Shown: positions 14,001 to 29,339 of the stretch, in pieces
Numbering within the stretch: the first letter of the stretch is position 1
Layout of the letters: the number at the start of each line of letters is the position of its first letter
DNA from: Pseudoscleropodium purum
Taxonomy: Eukaryota > Streptophyta > Bryopsida > Hypnales > Brachytheciaceae
Reading direction: 5' to 3'
Assembly: GCA_963969395.1 (NCBI GenBank)
Contig: OZ017799.1
Coordinates: 25,422,501 to 25,486,500 of the forward strand
Length of the DNA stretch: 64,000 bases
Translations under genes and position numbers: made by a program
The notes under the pieces: generated by a model
What the model saw: only the letters and a program-made list of their open reading frames with translations
The model's database searches: none
Told to the model about the DNA's origin: nothing

Positions 14001-16050
14001 CAAAATACTTGTAAACATGTAGGTCAAATATCAAATGCTTAACAAAATCATTTGTAGCTCTAAAGTGAAATTTGAATAGAAGAATCAAAATTGTTTGATG
14101 TTTATAGCAAGAGATTTTAGTCCTATCACATAATTCTTCTTAAGAAATATTCAAAATTACATTAAATAATAAATCCTATACATTCTTTTTTTTTAAGATC
14201 AAAAAACTTCCATTGCCTAGATGAAAAGATTGTCCATAACTTTTGCATTGCTAATCATAATGGAACAAATAAAATCTTTCTATTAAATCAAGAAATATAA
14301 ATAAATAGAACTCTAATGAGTTCATTTATAAAACTCTAGTAAGTGTTTGATTGAGTTCTCAAATTTTCAAGGGACATTCTTGTGATTCTTAGATTTTGTA
14401 GGAATTCTAAATATTTCAAATCTTTAGAAATTACAAAATAATGTTGTATTCTAATCCTTGAGCACCCACAATATGTTCCTTGAATTAGGGCAATTGAAAA
14501 TACTATTTTAGAAAATTTGGTACCAAATGGGCTGAAATGAGATTCAAAAGACTTGACCATTGAAATTTTCTTTGGAACTAGGGTCCACTACTATAGTGCA
14601 AATTTAGGAAGTTTTGACCTTTTGGATTAAGAGATTATACTAGTGAAATTAACATTGACTATTAGTGTTGACAATTGTTGCTTTGTGTATTCAGTGCTTC
14701 ATTTATTGCCATTCCATTTATAATGTGCGAAAGTGTTGCCCACAACTCCAATGTACTTATAATAATCTCATCATTGAAAGTATTATGTTTTAATTCTATC
14801 TTCAAGATATCAGTAATCTAGGTTTACCTTCTAATTCATACCTATTTCTATTAAATATTTTTTTAAGAAAGAAATTAAATTAAATTAAAATTTCCTAGAC
14901 TCTCAATCTAATATTCCACCATTAAGATTTAGACCCTCAAAACTCAACTATGAAAAAAATGCTAGTTGTGAAAGGCTCAAAAACAAATACTCTAGTCGTG
15001 CAAGGTGCAAAAAAACTTGTTTTCTTCACCTTAAATGCAAATACATTGCAATCCATGAGGTCAAAATTTTTTAATTTTAGCACACATTTTTATGTTACTT
15101 AGATACAAGATCCTATGTTTAAATGTGCCCCCAAAAAATTCAAATTTCTTACTCTTTTCAATACAAAGGTTAGTTTTCAATATTTTGGGGTTTTAGAAGG
15201 CGTTGGTCCTTAACCCCTAAAAGATTGTTTCTCCCTTTAGGAGACAATTTGGGTCCAGGTAGGTTTCTACTCTCTCACTTTCTAGTAGATAGTTTTGAAA
15301 CTTTATCAAGATGCAGATTTTTGCAAGAGCTTTATGTATATATAATTTTTATTTCAATTGGTGCCCAGGAGCAAAAATTATGGCACAATAAGCAAGAATG
15401 GAGTTTAGCTAGAAACACTAAAAAATCACAAAAAGTCAAAATGGATTTCTAAAATTCTTTTTCATAGAGGATAATGTTTTTGTTTGCATGCAAAGCTTTG
15501 ATTCATCTAATTTGGACTAATGAAGAAAAAGTTATGGACAATCTTAGTTTTCCAATCACTCTGAGCATCTTCTTGTAAAAATAACTTATAGAATTCATTT
15601 TTGAATGCAATTTTTAGAATTCCTAAAATAAAATTGTTAAACAAGGTTAAGTTTTCTTTCTAGAAAAATCTCACCATGGGCATTATTGTGATGCAATTCC
15701 ATCTCAAAGCTATTAAGGATTTAGTTTTTTATTCAATTTTGAATGTACCTTTACTTAATAATTTGTTGATGAACAAAAATTAAGTGTTTTTTTTCCAAAA
15801 TTTTTTTGGTGGATTTTCAATTCAATTATTTAACATAAATAAGTAAAAAATCAAAATTAGTAGTGCAAAAATTTCAAGTTACGAACATTCAAAGCCAAAA
15901 AAATCTAGTTGAGCAAGGTGAAAAAAACTTGATTCCTTCACTTTTTAAATGCAAATATCTTGCAATCTACATAGTCAAAGCTTTTGAAATTTCTTCCACA
16001 TATTTCTATACTTGTATAAGATTCTACAATTAATATACAAATAAAACAAA
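11045..16050. other. AT-rich repeat DNA, no gene recognised
   Basis: About 5 kb of low-GC sequence. The part around 14930-15240 resembles the edge of the 0.9-kb repeat family seen at 16051 (CTTAACCCCTAAAAG near 15210, and a CTAGTTGTG..AAGG motif shared with 15910), suggesting partial decayed copies. Frames such as 14336-14560 (minus) and 15225-15452 (plus) have no recognisable domain. Confidence 0.55.
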
Positions 16051-16980
16051 TTTAACCCCTAAAGTTCCTTCACTATGTTTTCAACAAAAATGCTCCAAAA
16101 TTGCCATTTTTAGGACAAGTACCAAAAAAAATTTTGAACATTTTCAGACACATCCAACCATAGGATATTGTATTATGATAATTTGAGAAGACGTGGAAAA
16201 AATTTCAGAAATTTCCACCATGTAGATTGCAAGATATTAGCATTTCAATTGACAAAAAGCCTTTTTTTGACTTTACAAAAAACCAGGCAGCTTGCACTTC
16301 ACAAGGTCAAATCTGTATGAAAAAATGTCCAAAATGGTTGAAACTCTTTGGATTCATTTTTCAAGGCAAGTTGGCTACATGCTTGAAAAATTTTAGATCA
16401 TTTTGAATTGTTCAACATATAGGAAAATAATAGTAAATAGAAAGAAGTAGAGAATGAGTCAAAATACTAAATTGTTAATAGTTTAGTTATGAAATTGAAA
16501 AATTTCAATCTCAATGGTTGTAATGTCGTAATAAACAATTTTACCCAACTTCTTAATTTTTTTTCAAAAATATTGAAATTTGAGTTCAATAAAGAACTTC
16601 AAAGTTTATTTTGGAGTAGAGAATCCATAACCGCTTGCAAACCAAAACACCTCATAACTTTTGACTATTTGATCAAAATGGAATAATTCAAAGCATTCTA
16701 TGTATATATTGATCTAAAAAATTAATTTCAAATTTTTGTTTTTGAAAAGAGTGATTTTTTTAGATCTCCCAAACTACTAGAGTTGAAAATCAAATTACAT
16801 ATTAGGCCATAACTTTTGATTCATATTTCTACATGTCTTGAAATTTGTGCACATGAAAGATATTCCTTGTCCACACCTTATATTAAAATTTAGGCCAAAA
16901 ATATGAAAATTTCTACTCACATGCTCCTACCCCAAAAAATTATGTTGCCAAAAAATGTACCTTGGTCCTTTAGGGGTTAT
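16051..16980. repeat. 0.9-kb repeat with inverted ends, copy 1
   Basis: It starts with TTTAACCCCTAAAG and ends with CTTTAGGGGTTAT, which are inverted copies of each other. Inside are blocks found again in the copies at 33982, 35051 and 36357: AAAATGCTCCAAAATTGCC near the left end, TAGATTGCAAGATATTAGC in the middle, and a GTCCAAAATGGTTG block. No coding capacity is visible. It is probably a non-autonomous DNA transposon or a large MITE. Target duplication is not certain. Confidence 0.7.
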
Positions 16981-19900
16981 AAATTTTTTTTCTCTTTGCA
17001 ATAATAATGACACTTTTGAATGATTTTTCAAATGATTTATAGTAAGAAAATTGCGTTTGTCCTCAAGGGTTAAAGAATTAAATTCTAGAAAGGGGGACAA
17101 ATGTAGGGATATAAAATTCTTTGTGTCCATCAAACAAGAAATCCAAAAACATTTATTGTATGCATGGAGTGAACATATTGGAGAGATTAATAATGCTAAG
17201 AACCTAATTATATACATGCATCATGCAACACCACACTACCTACCATTTTGGACTCATCAATGAATATTTGATTTTATAGTTGAAAAAACACATTGCGAAT
17301 GAATATTGATTTTCATTGGAAGGAGCTTTGTGTGATGAGTTTTAAAAAACATGCATAGGTGAATTATTTCTTCACACATACATATAAGGAAATTTTTTTT
17401 AACAAATATGCAACTCAACAGTTTTTACAATTTATTTTGTAATTTGGACTTCACCAAAAATTTTGTTTTTTTTAACTTGATATTATTTTTACAAAAGCTA
17501 TGTTTTTAGCCATTTTAATAGTAGTGCCTTGGGCATATTATATAAGAGTTTTGTACTCAAGATTCATGTATGAACAAAATCCTCATATCCAATGTTTTAA
17601 AAGAAATTGTTGCACATATTGAAGTTTTCTTTCGAGATAGAACAATATCCCTATTGGAATTAGTGTGTTTCAATTTTATGCTAGAGGAGCTCATGATTTT
17701 GTTTTGCTTCAACAGTTGGATGCAATTGAACATTATATAGTTGCATAAAGAATAAAAAGTAAGTTTTTTCAAATTTATTTTTCTTCTTGAATCTCAATTG
17801 CAATTTGTAGCATAAGAGTTTTCAAATCTAAATTCTCTATTGAAAAAATTCTCCACTAATGCCACTCAAAATCATCTAAAGTTGTAGATTGGCATTGCAA
17901 TTTTTTTTGCCTACTTTGAATGCAAATATCTTTGAATCTACATGACTTTACTTGATGACATTTAAACCCTTAAAGGACCATAAGGTCATCATGTATCTTC
18001 TATAACTACATTTGTAGATGATTTGATGTGTTAACCACACTAATGGTCCACAAATAACAAAGAGACCCTAAATGATTTTTTCCTTTGGATCCATCGGTAC
18101 AATCCAATCAAGAAATGATAGAGTTCTTGATTTTTGGTGAATTTTTTGAAAATGTAGAAGGTGTGTAGGGCAATCATTTTACATCTTCATATCTTTTTTT
18201 TTACACTTCAAAATGACTTGAAAAAAATTATGCATCAATACCATGATAATATGCACTTGTAGTAAAAAAAATTAGAGTTTCGAAAGCACTTTTGAGGATT
18301 CCAATTTCAACATTCCCATTTCAGCATATGTAAAAAGTATTGCCTAATGCCATGTTTAACTATTTTTTAACTATTCATTAAAATTTTGGACTATTCATTA
18401 AAATTTGAACAAAAGATCATGGGATCCTCTAATCGCACAATGTTTGTGTAAATCTCTACATGTTTTGTATTGGTTTCTGAATGTTTTGCCTAGATTTTCC
18501 AATATTTTGCATTATCTCTTAATGATTATTTTTTTTCTTGATGACATTACTAATTCTAGACTTTCAAAAGTCTAGAAGTTAAATGTGGCATCAAAGTGTT
18601 CTAAAATCAAGAGTGGTTGTTTGAGATGGTGTGTAATGTATAGAAGTGAGCTACAAGCAATCAAGTGTTTATCTTATTTCTTACATCAACAAATTTGAAA
18701 TGACTAGGGCCTAATTAGATGTTAAGATTAAGGCAAAGGTGCTCCAAGACATTTAGATTTGAAATTTGTAGATTGAAATGTCTTATAAATGGCTGCAATT
18801 GAGGGAAAATTTGATGCCATTGAACATTTGGTCCTAGTTGGTAACATGATCGATTCCTTCTATTTCTATTTCCACATAGTGATATGATCAATTTTTGAAT
18901 AATTATGACAAGCTATTTGAAGACTAGCCATTTTGAAGTTGGGAGGCATTGTTGTGGATTATAAAGGACCATGAAGATGTGAGGAGGCCCTAATAGTAGT
19001 CATGAATATCATGGACTTTATGAAGAAAGCTAGTCAAACTCTAGAATATCCTGTTGTAGTATCAATTGACCCACGTTGTTGCCTATGTCTTGGACAATAT
19101 TTGTAGTCTGATAAAGCCAATTTGGATTCACGGTGGTACAATTAGTTGATTATACCAAGGAAATTTGGCACTATATATGAGTGTGTGGACAATAAGCCCA
19201 ATATGCTTTAGAACATAAGTATCACAAAGACCTTATTTACTTTAGAGCCAATGTTTTTGCTAAGATTTTGGCCTACTTGTGTTGTAATTACCACTTTGTG
19301 TTGATTATCAAGTTGAAGCAAGGCTAAGCACTGACATGGAAATTTTCTCCAAATTGCATTATCATTCAACCAAAAAGATGTGAGCTCTCTAATTGATGTA
19401 CATCAACCAATTTTTTCTAGAGCGCACAAATGATGATTTTTGATGCATGTAAAGAATTTGATATGCGTGCAAGTTTTATGAAGGCTTTTTAATGGAAAAC
19501 AAAAGTTAGTAATGAAAGAGCAAACCAAATTGGCAGCTAAGTTGCTAGTAAAGGATTTAGTGGATCCTTGTCTTAAATTGTATCTATTATGAGGTTGTCA
19601 AAGAAGGCCAAGTAGTTTGTAGGGACGCAAACCAATTTGTGTGGAGTTATATAGATGTATTAGTTGATGTTAAATTTTTGAACTTTTATATATATTTGAG
19701 TGTATTTTTACTACATTTTGACAAGTTTTTTTTTTTAATATTCAAATTGGTGATTTTAGAATAGTATTTTGACCAAATTGGAAATCCTTTTTGCAACTTG
19801 TTTTTTAGGAGTTTCATGGAATGATGTGGCAATTTTACCAAGTTGATGGATAATGTGGCCTAGTTGGAATAGAACAAGTGTTCAAGCTAGCTTGGAATGG

Positions 19901-21554
19901 AAATGGTTCATAATTGGCAATCAATTGTTATAGTGTAGTTCCTATTTGGTGGTTGGTGGTGCAGTTAGATTGTTTCTTTTGTGATGGTTGGAATGCCTAT
20001 TTCGTAGTTGTTTCCATTTTTCTCACCCATTAATGAGAATTCTAGTGCTTGTTTCAACTAAGTGTAATGTATAGTTTTTTTTGTGTGAGTTTGTGAGAGA
20101 AATCTAGTAGTGGAGTTTGTGTGTGAGTTTATGAGAGAATTCTAGTAGTGGAATTTGTATGTGAGTGTGCTGAGATTGTGTAGAGATGGTTGTGTTCAAG
20201 TTGGAGAGTGTATGCAATGAAAATGAAGTAAAAATCTTTGAAGTTAGCTTGAGTAAAGGTTGTCTAAAGTGCTTAAACTATGGAACGAATTATAAGTTGT
20301 AACAATGATGCATTCACTAAATTGAAATTAATATGAAATAGTTTCTGATTAAATGTGTGATGGGAGTGGTGTTTATGAGCTGCATCTAATTAATTGAGTT
20401 AGGTTTAGTAAGTGTGCAATGTTAATTGCAAGTCCTTGTCTAGATGAAAATGCAAGTCTTGAGTGAAGTTTTAGTTGAAGAATCTAGGAACTAGACAAAT
20501 GCCAAATTGGGAGTTGACATTTATTGGAGATCTTTATATGTTTTTGCTTAAAAAAGGAGGTATTGGAGTGAGTTATGTTCATAGTAAGGCTTGATATGTG
20601 GTCTATTTGTTAAGATAATTATTAATAGATTGGTTTATTGAGTTTATGTGTACAATCCAAGTATATAGTGTCAAAGTAGTTTGATTCTAAGAATTTAAAT
20701 AAGACGTTGTAATCAATTAGAAAATCTTTTTGTGCATGTAATGTTGTATGAAATGAGAAAATGGTTTGATAGATCTATGGTGTATATGATGTATTATGTA
20801 TGTGAGTAAAGTCTAAATTAGAATTTATAAAGTATAAATGTTATTTGACAATAATTTCTAATTTGTGTTCAATTGAGTGTGCAAGATATTTGCCAAATTT
20901 TAAAGAGTTTTTTGAGCGTTTGTAAGGCAATTAATTGAATTCAATTTGAGAAAGTATTATATTCAAGAATGGAAAATGTTGTGAGTAAAAATTGTAGTTC
21001 CAAGTTGGTGAGAAAAGAATGCCAATTTTGTAAATGTTGAAGCTATGAGAAACCAAATTGTGCAACAAAAGGCCAAGAGATCAAGTTGGTAAAGCTAGGC
21101 TTGGTGGTTCCCAAAGTAGGAGATAAGAATTCAAGTGTATAGTCATCAAGTCCAATTTGGAAGTTCAACAACTATAGCAAGCTGTTTTGGAAAAAAGATT
21201 AAAGATAATTTTTTTAATAAATAAATATATAATATATAAATTTAAATTTAAAAAATTAAAAAAAAATAAAGATTGGAAGTAATTATAAACCCTTGTGGCT
21301 ATTAAGAGAGGAGTTCCAGAACTTAGCAACTTGTATAATACATGAAGAAAATAATTGATCTATGTGAAAAGAAGGTTTCTTTATCTTTTGGTTGCAATGG
21401 CTAATTAGGAATTTATGTTAAGCATCTTTATTCGATCTGCCTCCTTGCAATGAATTATAAACTATTGGTTAATCTTTCAATTTGGATCTTAGGTTATTTA
21501 GAAGATGGTTGATATTAGTGAAAATTTATACTTGCTTACAATGGGATACAATGG
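16981..21554. other. AT-rich DNA, no gene recognised
   Basis: No gene could be supported. Weak hints of old coding remnants exist near 18.95-19.1 kb and a degenerate zinc-knuckle-like string lies near 21010, but neither is strong enough to call. Low-complexity A/T runs are common, for example around 21210-21265. Confidence 0.5.
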
Positions 21555-22400
21555 CTAAGATTCTTAAAAAGTTGAATTTTGCTCATGCTAGAATGGAATT
21601 GCTAACATTGCTAACAATCTAAGCTTACTCATTTTGCGATGGAATGGCTATTATTCTTGAAAAGTTGATTTCAGATCATACTAGAATGAAATGATTGATA
21701 TGATTGAAAATCTAAGCTTGCTTTTATTGGAATTAGATGGTTGAGATTTCTCAAAAGTTGATTTAGGCTCATATAAAGATGGGATGGTTAACATCACTGG
21801 AAATATGAGCTTACTCATAATGGGTTAGAATAGCTTGAATTCCTAAGAAGTTGATTTTGACTTATGCTAGAATGGGATGGCTGACAAGACTAAGAGTCTT
21901 GTCTAATATAGTTGACATTCTAAGCTTGCTCATGTTGGGATAAGTTGGCTAAGATTCTTGATAGTCTTGTTAGATATAGTTGACATTCTAAGCTTGCTCA
22001 TGTTGGGATAAGTTGGCTAAGATTCTTGATAGTCTTGTTAGATATAGTTGACATTCTAAGCTTGCTCATGTTGGGATAAGTTGGCTAAGATTCTTGATAG
22101 TCTTGTTAGATATAGTTGACATTCTAAGCTTGCTCATATTGGGATAAGATGGCTAAGATTCTTGAAAAGTTTAGTTTAGTTCAAATTAGGATGGGATGGC
22201 AAGCATGGCTAACAATATAAGCTTGTGATGGGATAGGATGGTTGAGATTCTTTAGAAATTGAGTTCGGCTCAAAATAAAGTGGGATGACTAATATGTTTG
22301 ACAATCTAAGCTTGTTTATGTTGGGATGGGATGGCTAACATGGTTGACAATCTAAGCTTGTTCATGTTGGAATAGAATGGTTGAGATTCTTGAGAAGTTG
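21555..22400. repeat. imperfect tandem array, about 93-bp unit with a 68-bp sub-array
   Basis: Units contain CTAAGCTTGCTCATG, GATGGCTAAGATTCTTG and AAGTTGA. The AAGCTT landmark recurs at about 21621, 21714, 21807, 21922, 21990, 22058, 22126, 22219, 22308 and 22354, so spacing is mostly 93 bp. From 21911 four copies begin exactly 68 bp apart (21911, 21979, 22047, 22115). The first three are nearly identical, which points to recent local amplification of a shortened unit. No coding capacity is apparent. Confidence 0.85.
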
Positions 22401-22811
22401 AGTTTATCTCATATTAATATAAGATGGTTTAGAGGTGTTGAGGCTTGCTAAAACGATTGAGAATTTGAGATGATTTATATATTTAAAACAATAATATCAA
22501 TTTACTTTTATTTCTCAACTCAAACCATGTCTCAAGTGATTCTTTTAACATGTTAATTTGGTTAATAAGTTCAAACCAATAGTTATATATATTCTTCATT
22601 TTTATGTAAACTTGACAGTCATCCATCAATCACTTTTTGTCCTCAAGTACTTGCGCATAGAGTTTACAAACTTAGAAAATTTGACATAGTTATAAGTTAT
22701 TAAAGATGTTCTTATGAAATATGGGACACATGAATTTCCTTCTATGAAAAGATACTGAAAAATTTACTCGAATAATTGATTTCATAAAGAACAGTATGAA
22801 GTTGAAAATTT

Positions 22812-23430
22812 TCAAATTGCGAACATGAGTCTCAACACCATCTTTCGATCCTTGAGGCAGCTGGCTGAGAAAAATCTACTTTCGGTATCTGTCCCGCAAC
22901 GAGAATGGCGGACTATTCCCGGTGAATGGCAACGAGAAACGGACATCCGACGAACGTCGTTTTTGAACGGACGATGCTCGTCCGTCCCCTGACGGCCCGG
23001 AGACCCCTCCCTTATCCTCTTGCCGCACCTCCACCCTAAACCCTCTTCGTTCCGTTTGTGCACATAGATCAGAACAGAGCCATCTGAATCGCAATCTGGC
23101 AATCCGCAATGCGTTTTTCTAACATCTCCTTTTCTACAGATGCTGATCTACACATTCGTAACGGGGATTGGCCTCCCAGCATCGCAGCAATCTTCCCGAA
23201 TGCCATTCCGAGTCTTGTTTGTTCTAGCAAGCTCGAGTCTGTACAGGCAGTTGCTTGTGGGCTTCTGAGTTTTTAGTTTCTGTCGCCTTGATCTTGTGGC
23301 ATTCATCCGTTCAGAATTATGGCGTCATTCAGTTTGTGGCGCTCAGTGATGAAATTCTTGTTTTCCGCTTAGAAGGTTTTATCCAATTCAGCTCCTACTG
23401 GTGCTGGTTGGCGCGTTCTGTGACTGAGCT
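22812..23430 (+). promoter_or_regulatory. upstream region and 5' leader of the rhodanese gene
   Basis: Base composition changes sharply near 22820 from AT-rich repeat DNA to GC-balanced, CpG-containing sequence that runs into the first ATG of the rhodanese gene. It probably contains promoter and 5' UTR. No clear TATA box was identified. Frames on the minus strand here (22812-23109) look like chance frames in GC-rich DNA. Confidence 0.45.
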
Positions 23431-24743
23431 ATGGAGGGTTTGGTGTTGAGGTCGACTGTGGCTGCTGCGCAATTGAGCGGCCGACCAGCTCGTGATTTCC
23501 TTGGGCCGCCTTCACTCCGCGTAGGGCAGCAGCTGCAGCAGAGTCAGCAATGTGGGGGCGGTATGAGATTGAAGAAGCTTCGACTACGGCATTCGTGGCT
23601 GAGAGCGTCCATAAGGGTAAGTTACTTTACTTGTGTTTCAGAATTTTTTTTTCATGGAGTTTCTTGTACTTGTAAGCAAACAAGAATGAATGTGAAGTGA
23701 AATAGAAGGCAATTTGTGAATGAATGAATCTGTTCGGTGCGTGAATTGTCCGACTGCGTCTGAGGTCTTCGCGAGCTTCGCCTTGGATTGAGTGAGCTAG
23801 TGAAAACCCTGTACAGGATTTTATTTACGAATCAGAGAAGCAACGTTCTTCATCACCTCTGTTGAGCATCCACATGTTGGAAAGATCAATATACACATTG
23901 TCAGAATTGTTGTTCTGACATCAGGATCTAGACATGGCATGTGTGACCTTACTTGTGAGATAAGCAAGAAATGGGTCGAATAATGATTCAGTAGCAATCT
24001 ACAAGTAATGCAAGAATCATAGAAAAGCTTCAAGGAACTTTATTCTTGAATGTTTTTTTCTTTTCTATGACGCTCTGCAGGACGTGGAAAGGATGCTTCG
24101 ATCGGGTGACATTCAATCTATTGCCCCTCAAAATGCCCAGCCATTGCTATCCGACAAAATCTCCGCGTACAAATTGCTGGACGTTCGACCGATGTGGGAA
24201 CGAGAGAAAGCGTATGTTGCGGAATCCATCCACGTACCTCTCTTTGTTGAAGACGAGGCCACAGACGCCATGACGCTGGTGAAAAAGCAGATCCAGTTTG
24301 GCTTCGGTGGGGCATGGCTTGGACAACGATTTACGAAACAGAACGTGAATTTCGTTGCACAAGTCGAGGAAGCTCTCCCAAGCAAGAACGACAAGATTAT
24401 GGTCGCATGCGGCGAGGGAATGAGGTTAGTCATTCCTAACATTTGGGTCAGTCTTCATCGCATTCGGAAACTCGGGCAAGACTTACCTACATGTCTGGGG
24501 TTTGTGCGGGGCAGGTCCATGATGGCAATCGAAGAGCTGCGGAAGGCCGGATATGGAGAACTGGCTTGGCTCGGGGGTGGTTTTAACAATGTGCGAGATG
24601 GTGACTTCATTACAGTTGAGAATGGCACGAAATTGCAATGGGCAACTGTAGGTGGTGCGTCGGAGCTTTTCTTGAAGTTTGCTGTGCTGTTGTCAGGTGT
24701 ATCAAATTCAATATCCGGCTCATCTGCCGTCAAAGACGAATGA
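23431..24743 (+). CDS. STR10: chloroplast rhodanese-domain protein, STR10-like (3 exons)
   Basis: Exons are 23431-23616, 24081-24424 and 24515-24743, giving 252 residues. The Ser/Arg/Gln-rich N-terminus of about 60 residues looks like a plastid transit peptide. A rhodanese (sulfurtransferase-like) domain follows: KLLDVRPMWEREKA at about residues 94-107, HVPLFVED at about 114, the active-site-type loop CGEGMRS at about 172-178 with its cysteine, and GYGELAWLGGGF at about 187-198. The C-terminus is hydrophobic and could be a membrane segment. The order and wording match plant STR10 (Arabidopsis At3g08920 type). Intron 1 (23617-24080) lies between the transit peptide and the mature part and has GTAAGT and TGCAG ends. 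Intron 2 is only 90 bp (GTTAGT..GCAG), in frame and stop-free, and falls between M-R and S of the active loop, where the family has no insertion. The biochemical substrate of this subgroup is not known from the sequence. Confidence 0.9.
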
Positions 24744-26555
24744 AGCGAAACTGTGTCTTCTTCTGCAATTTTTGCACTGCCTCTATTCCATTGCCATTCT
24801 GATTTGCACGCCAAATGACACCCCTCCATTCCATTTTTATCGGCCATTGTAAACCACCATTTATCTCTTGCACTACACGTCGTCTCTATTTTGAGGCATA
24901 ATTGTGACCGGGTCTTCCAGCCTTACCAAGCTCCATTTCTCCATTTCGAACATTCTCAGTACAGCAGCAACTCTGCCGGAGTCTGACATTGAGCATTGGA
25001 ACGTTTCGTCATGCAGCATTGACACTTCCCACCGAAAGACTGCGCGTGGTCTCTCCCGCTGTCGGATACCTCACGTGAATGTATCTATTCTTGGTAAAGA
25101 GACGCTCACAATTATGTCTCAAAATATCATGTCGAGTCAGCTTCCTCGACATCGAAAAACTTTCGCCACTTTTTCTAGTGGTGGATCCTAAAGCCAGACT
25201 CCGTTGCGCAACAGAAAAGTTATTTCGGATAGGTAGCCGTTCTAGAGTCATTTCGGTAAGTGACTGCCCCGAGGTAGGGTAAAGGACGTAGGCACGTCGA
25301 AGGAGTTGGTGCTGAAGTGGGATGCCGGCGCTCCTAAATAAGAGTGGACTGGTAAGTTAGTACAGGCAAGTGTTGATGGTGCGAGCTTTGATGATTCCCG
25401 TACTGCCGTGAACTTCTGGCGCGAAGATCTGTGTATCTGTCGTTGCCGTCAGGTGACGTACTATTGGAGCTCATTTCAGCCCGGAGTTATGAAGCGTCGG
25501 CTCGTGTTACTTCGTGCTTCTGCGTCGGCTTCGTGGCCATTCTTTCCCGCTTGACGGTGAGGTGTGGTGTGGTGTGGTTTGGCCGCCAAGATTCTGCGCT
25601 ATTCATCGCGTTACAGCAGAGCGCTTTCCGCAAGATGTACTGACTCTAAGCAAGAGCGGCGAGTGTTTGATAGTTCTCTCGTTTGATTGGTTTCACCGAC
25701 TCGTCGCTGTCATACTTGTGAAGACTATGTCGTTCTTTTTGGGTGTGAGCGTCCGCTTCAGCGCGACCGACACTGTTCGTTGAAGAGTTGACTCATTCTG
25801 CGTCACGAACATCGTTTACCGCTGACTCGGAGGACATTTTGGTTGGACTCGGCGAAACGGCACTCTCGCGCATTTCTCGTTAGTCGTCGGTTTCTTAAAC
25901 TCGCTGCAACTATCTTCCCTGTGTAGCAGCCGCGAGTTCCTTCGTCGCGTGCGGCGGGTTCTTGTTGTATAGTGAGGCATTATTCGGTTTTAGGCTCGGA
26001 ACTTGGCTTTCCTTCGCAGTCTGTGAGCGCCAGTCTCTTTGTCCATTCAAGCCGAGGTACGCATTTCTCGTAAATTGAAGTCAGTAGGAGTATTTGTTCT
26101 ACGCTTCTCCAAGTGTTATTAGGGGTTCAGTGACGGCGGCACGGACACCTAGTCTATTGTCCAATTCGTTCTTTCACAGATACTTACCATTGGCTACACC
26201 TCTTCTCTTAAACCTCTCTGTTGCCTCAGTGAGCGTCGGACGATCAAGAAATTCTTACCTCTGATTTTCAATGCTTTTGATTTCTTAAAGTTTCTTCACA
26301 TCTGTTCCAAGATCCTTGCCGGAAAGTGATACTTGGGTAGAGAAGGTCTTGATCCAGATTAGCATAGTGTGTCTCCTGCCGAGTCATTCTCTCCTTGGCT
26401 TCTAGAGCGACTTATTACTTTCCGTACGAATCTCTGGAACTCGACCTTAGAGGCGCTCTTCGTGTCCTCTTCTGTTGAGAGCACCGTCTTCCTTCGCGTG
26501 TGGGACTGCTAAGTGCTCTGAATTTCGTTTTCATCCGGTTGTCTTCAAGGTATCA
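24744..26555 (+). promoter_or_regulatory. rhodanese 3' end and CDKA upstream/5' leader region
   Basis: About 1.8 kb of GC-balanced, non-repetitive DNA between two genes on the same strand. Many short frames exist, but none is gene-like. It should hold the 3' UTR of the rhodanese gene, then the CDKA promoter and probably a long 5' UTR, because CDKA translation begins in a 9-base coding exon close to 26556. Confidence 0.5.
25543..25550 (+). promoter_or_regulatory. possible E2F site upstream of CDKA
   Basis: The string TTTCCCGC is an exact match to the plant E2F/DP binding consensus and lies about 1 kb upstream of the CDKA start codon. E2F sites are common in cell-cycle genes. One 8-base match can occur by chance in a window of this size, so this is only suggestive. 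Confidence 0.3.

Positions 26556-29339
<2,784 letters not shown>

Noticed and set aside
18950..19120. Protein-like stretch around IVVDYKGP and LEYPVVVSIDPRCC
   Set aside because: Short, with stops and no recognised family or continuation; may be chance.
21005..21065. CCHC zinc-knuckle-like string of a retroelement gag
   Set aside because: Spacing is right, but the His is Tyr and a stop lies inside; with no neighbouring gag sequence this is too weak.
21555..22400. CRISPR-like array
   Set aside because: Units are directly adjacent diverged tandem repeats without unique spacers, in a plant nuclear context.
24425..24514. Reading the rhodanese gene straight through this segment as coding
   Set aside because: The segment has good splice sites and splits the CGEGMRS loop, which is continuous in the family.
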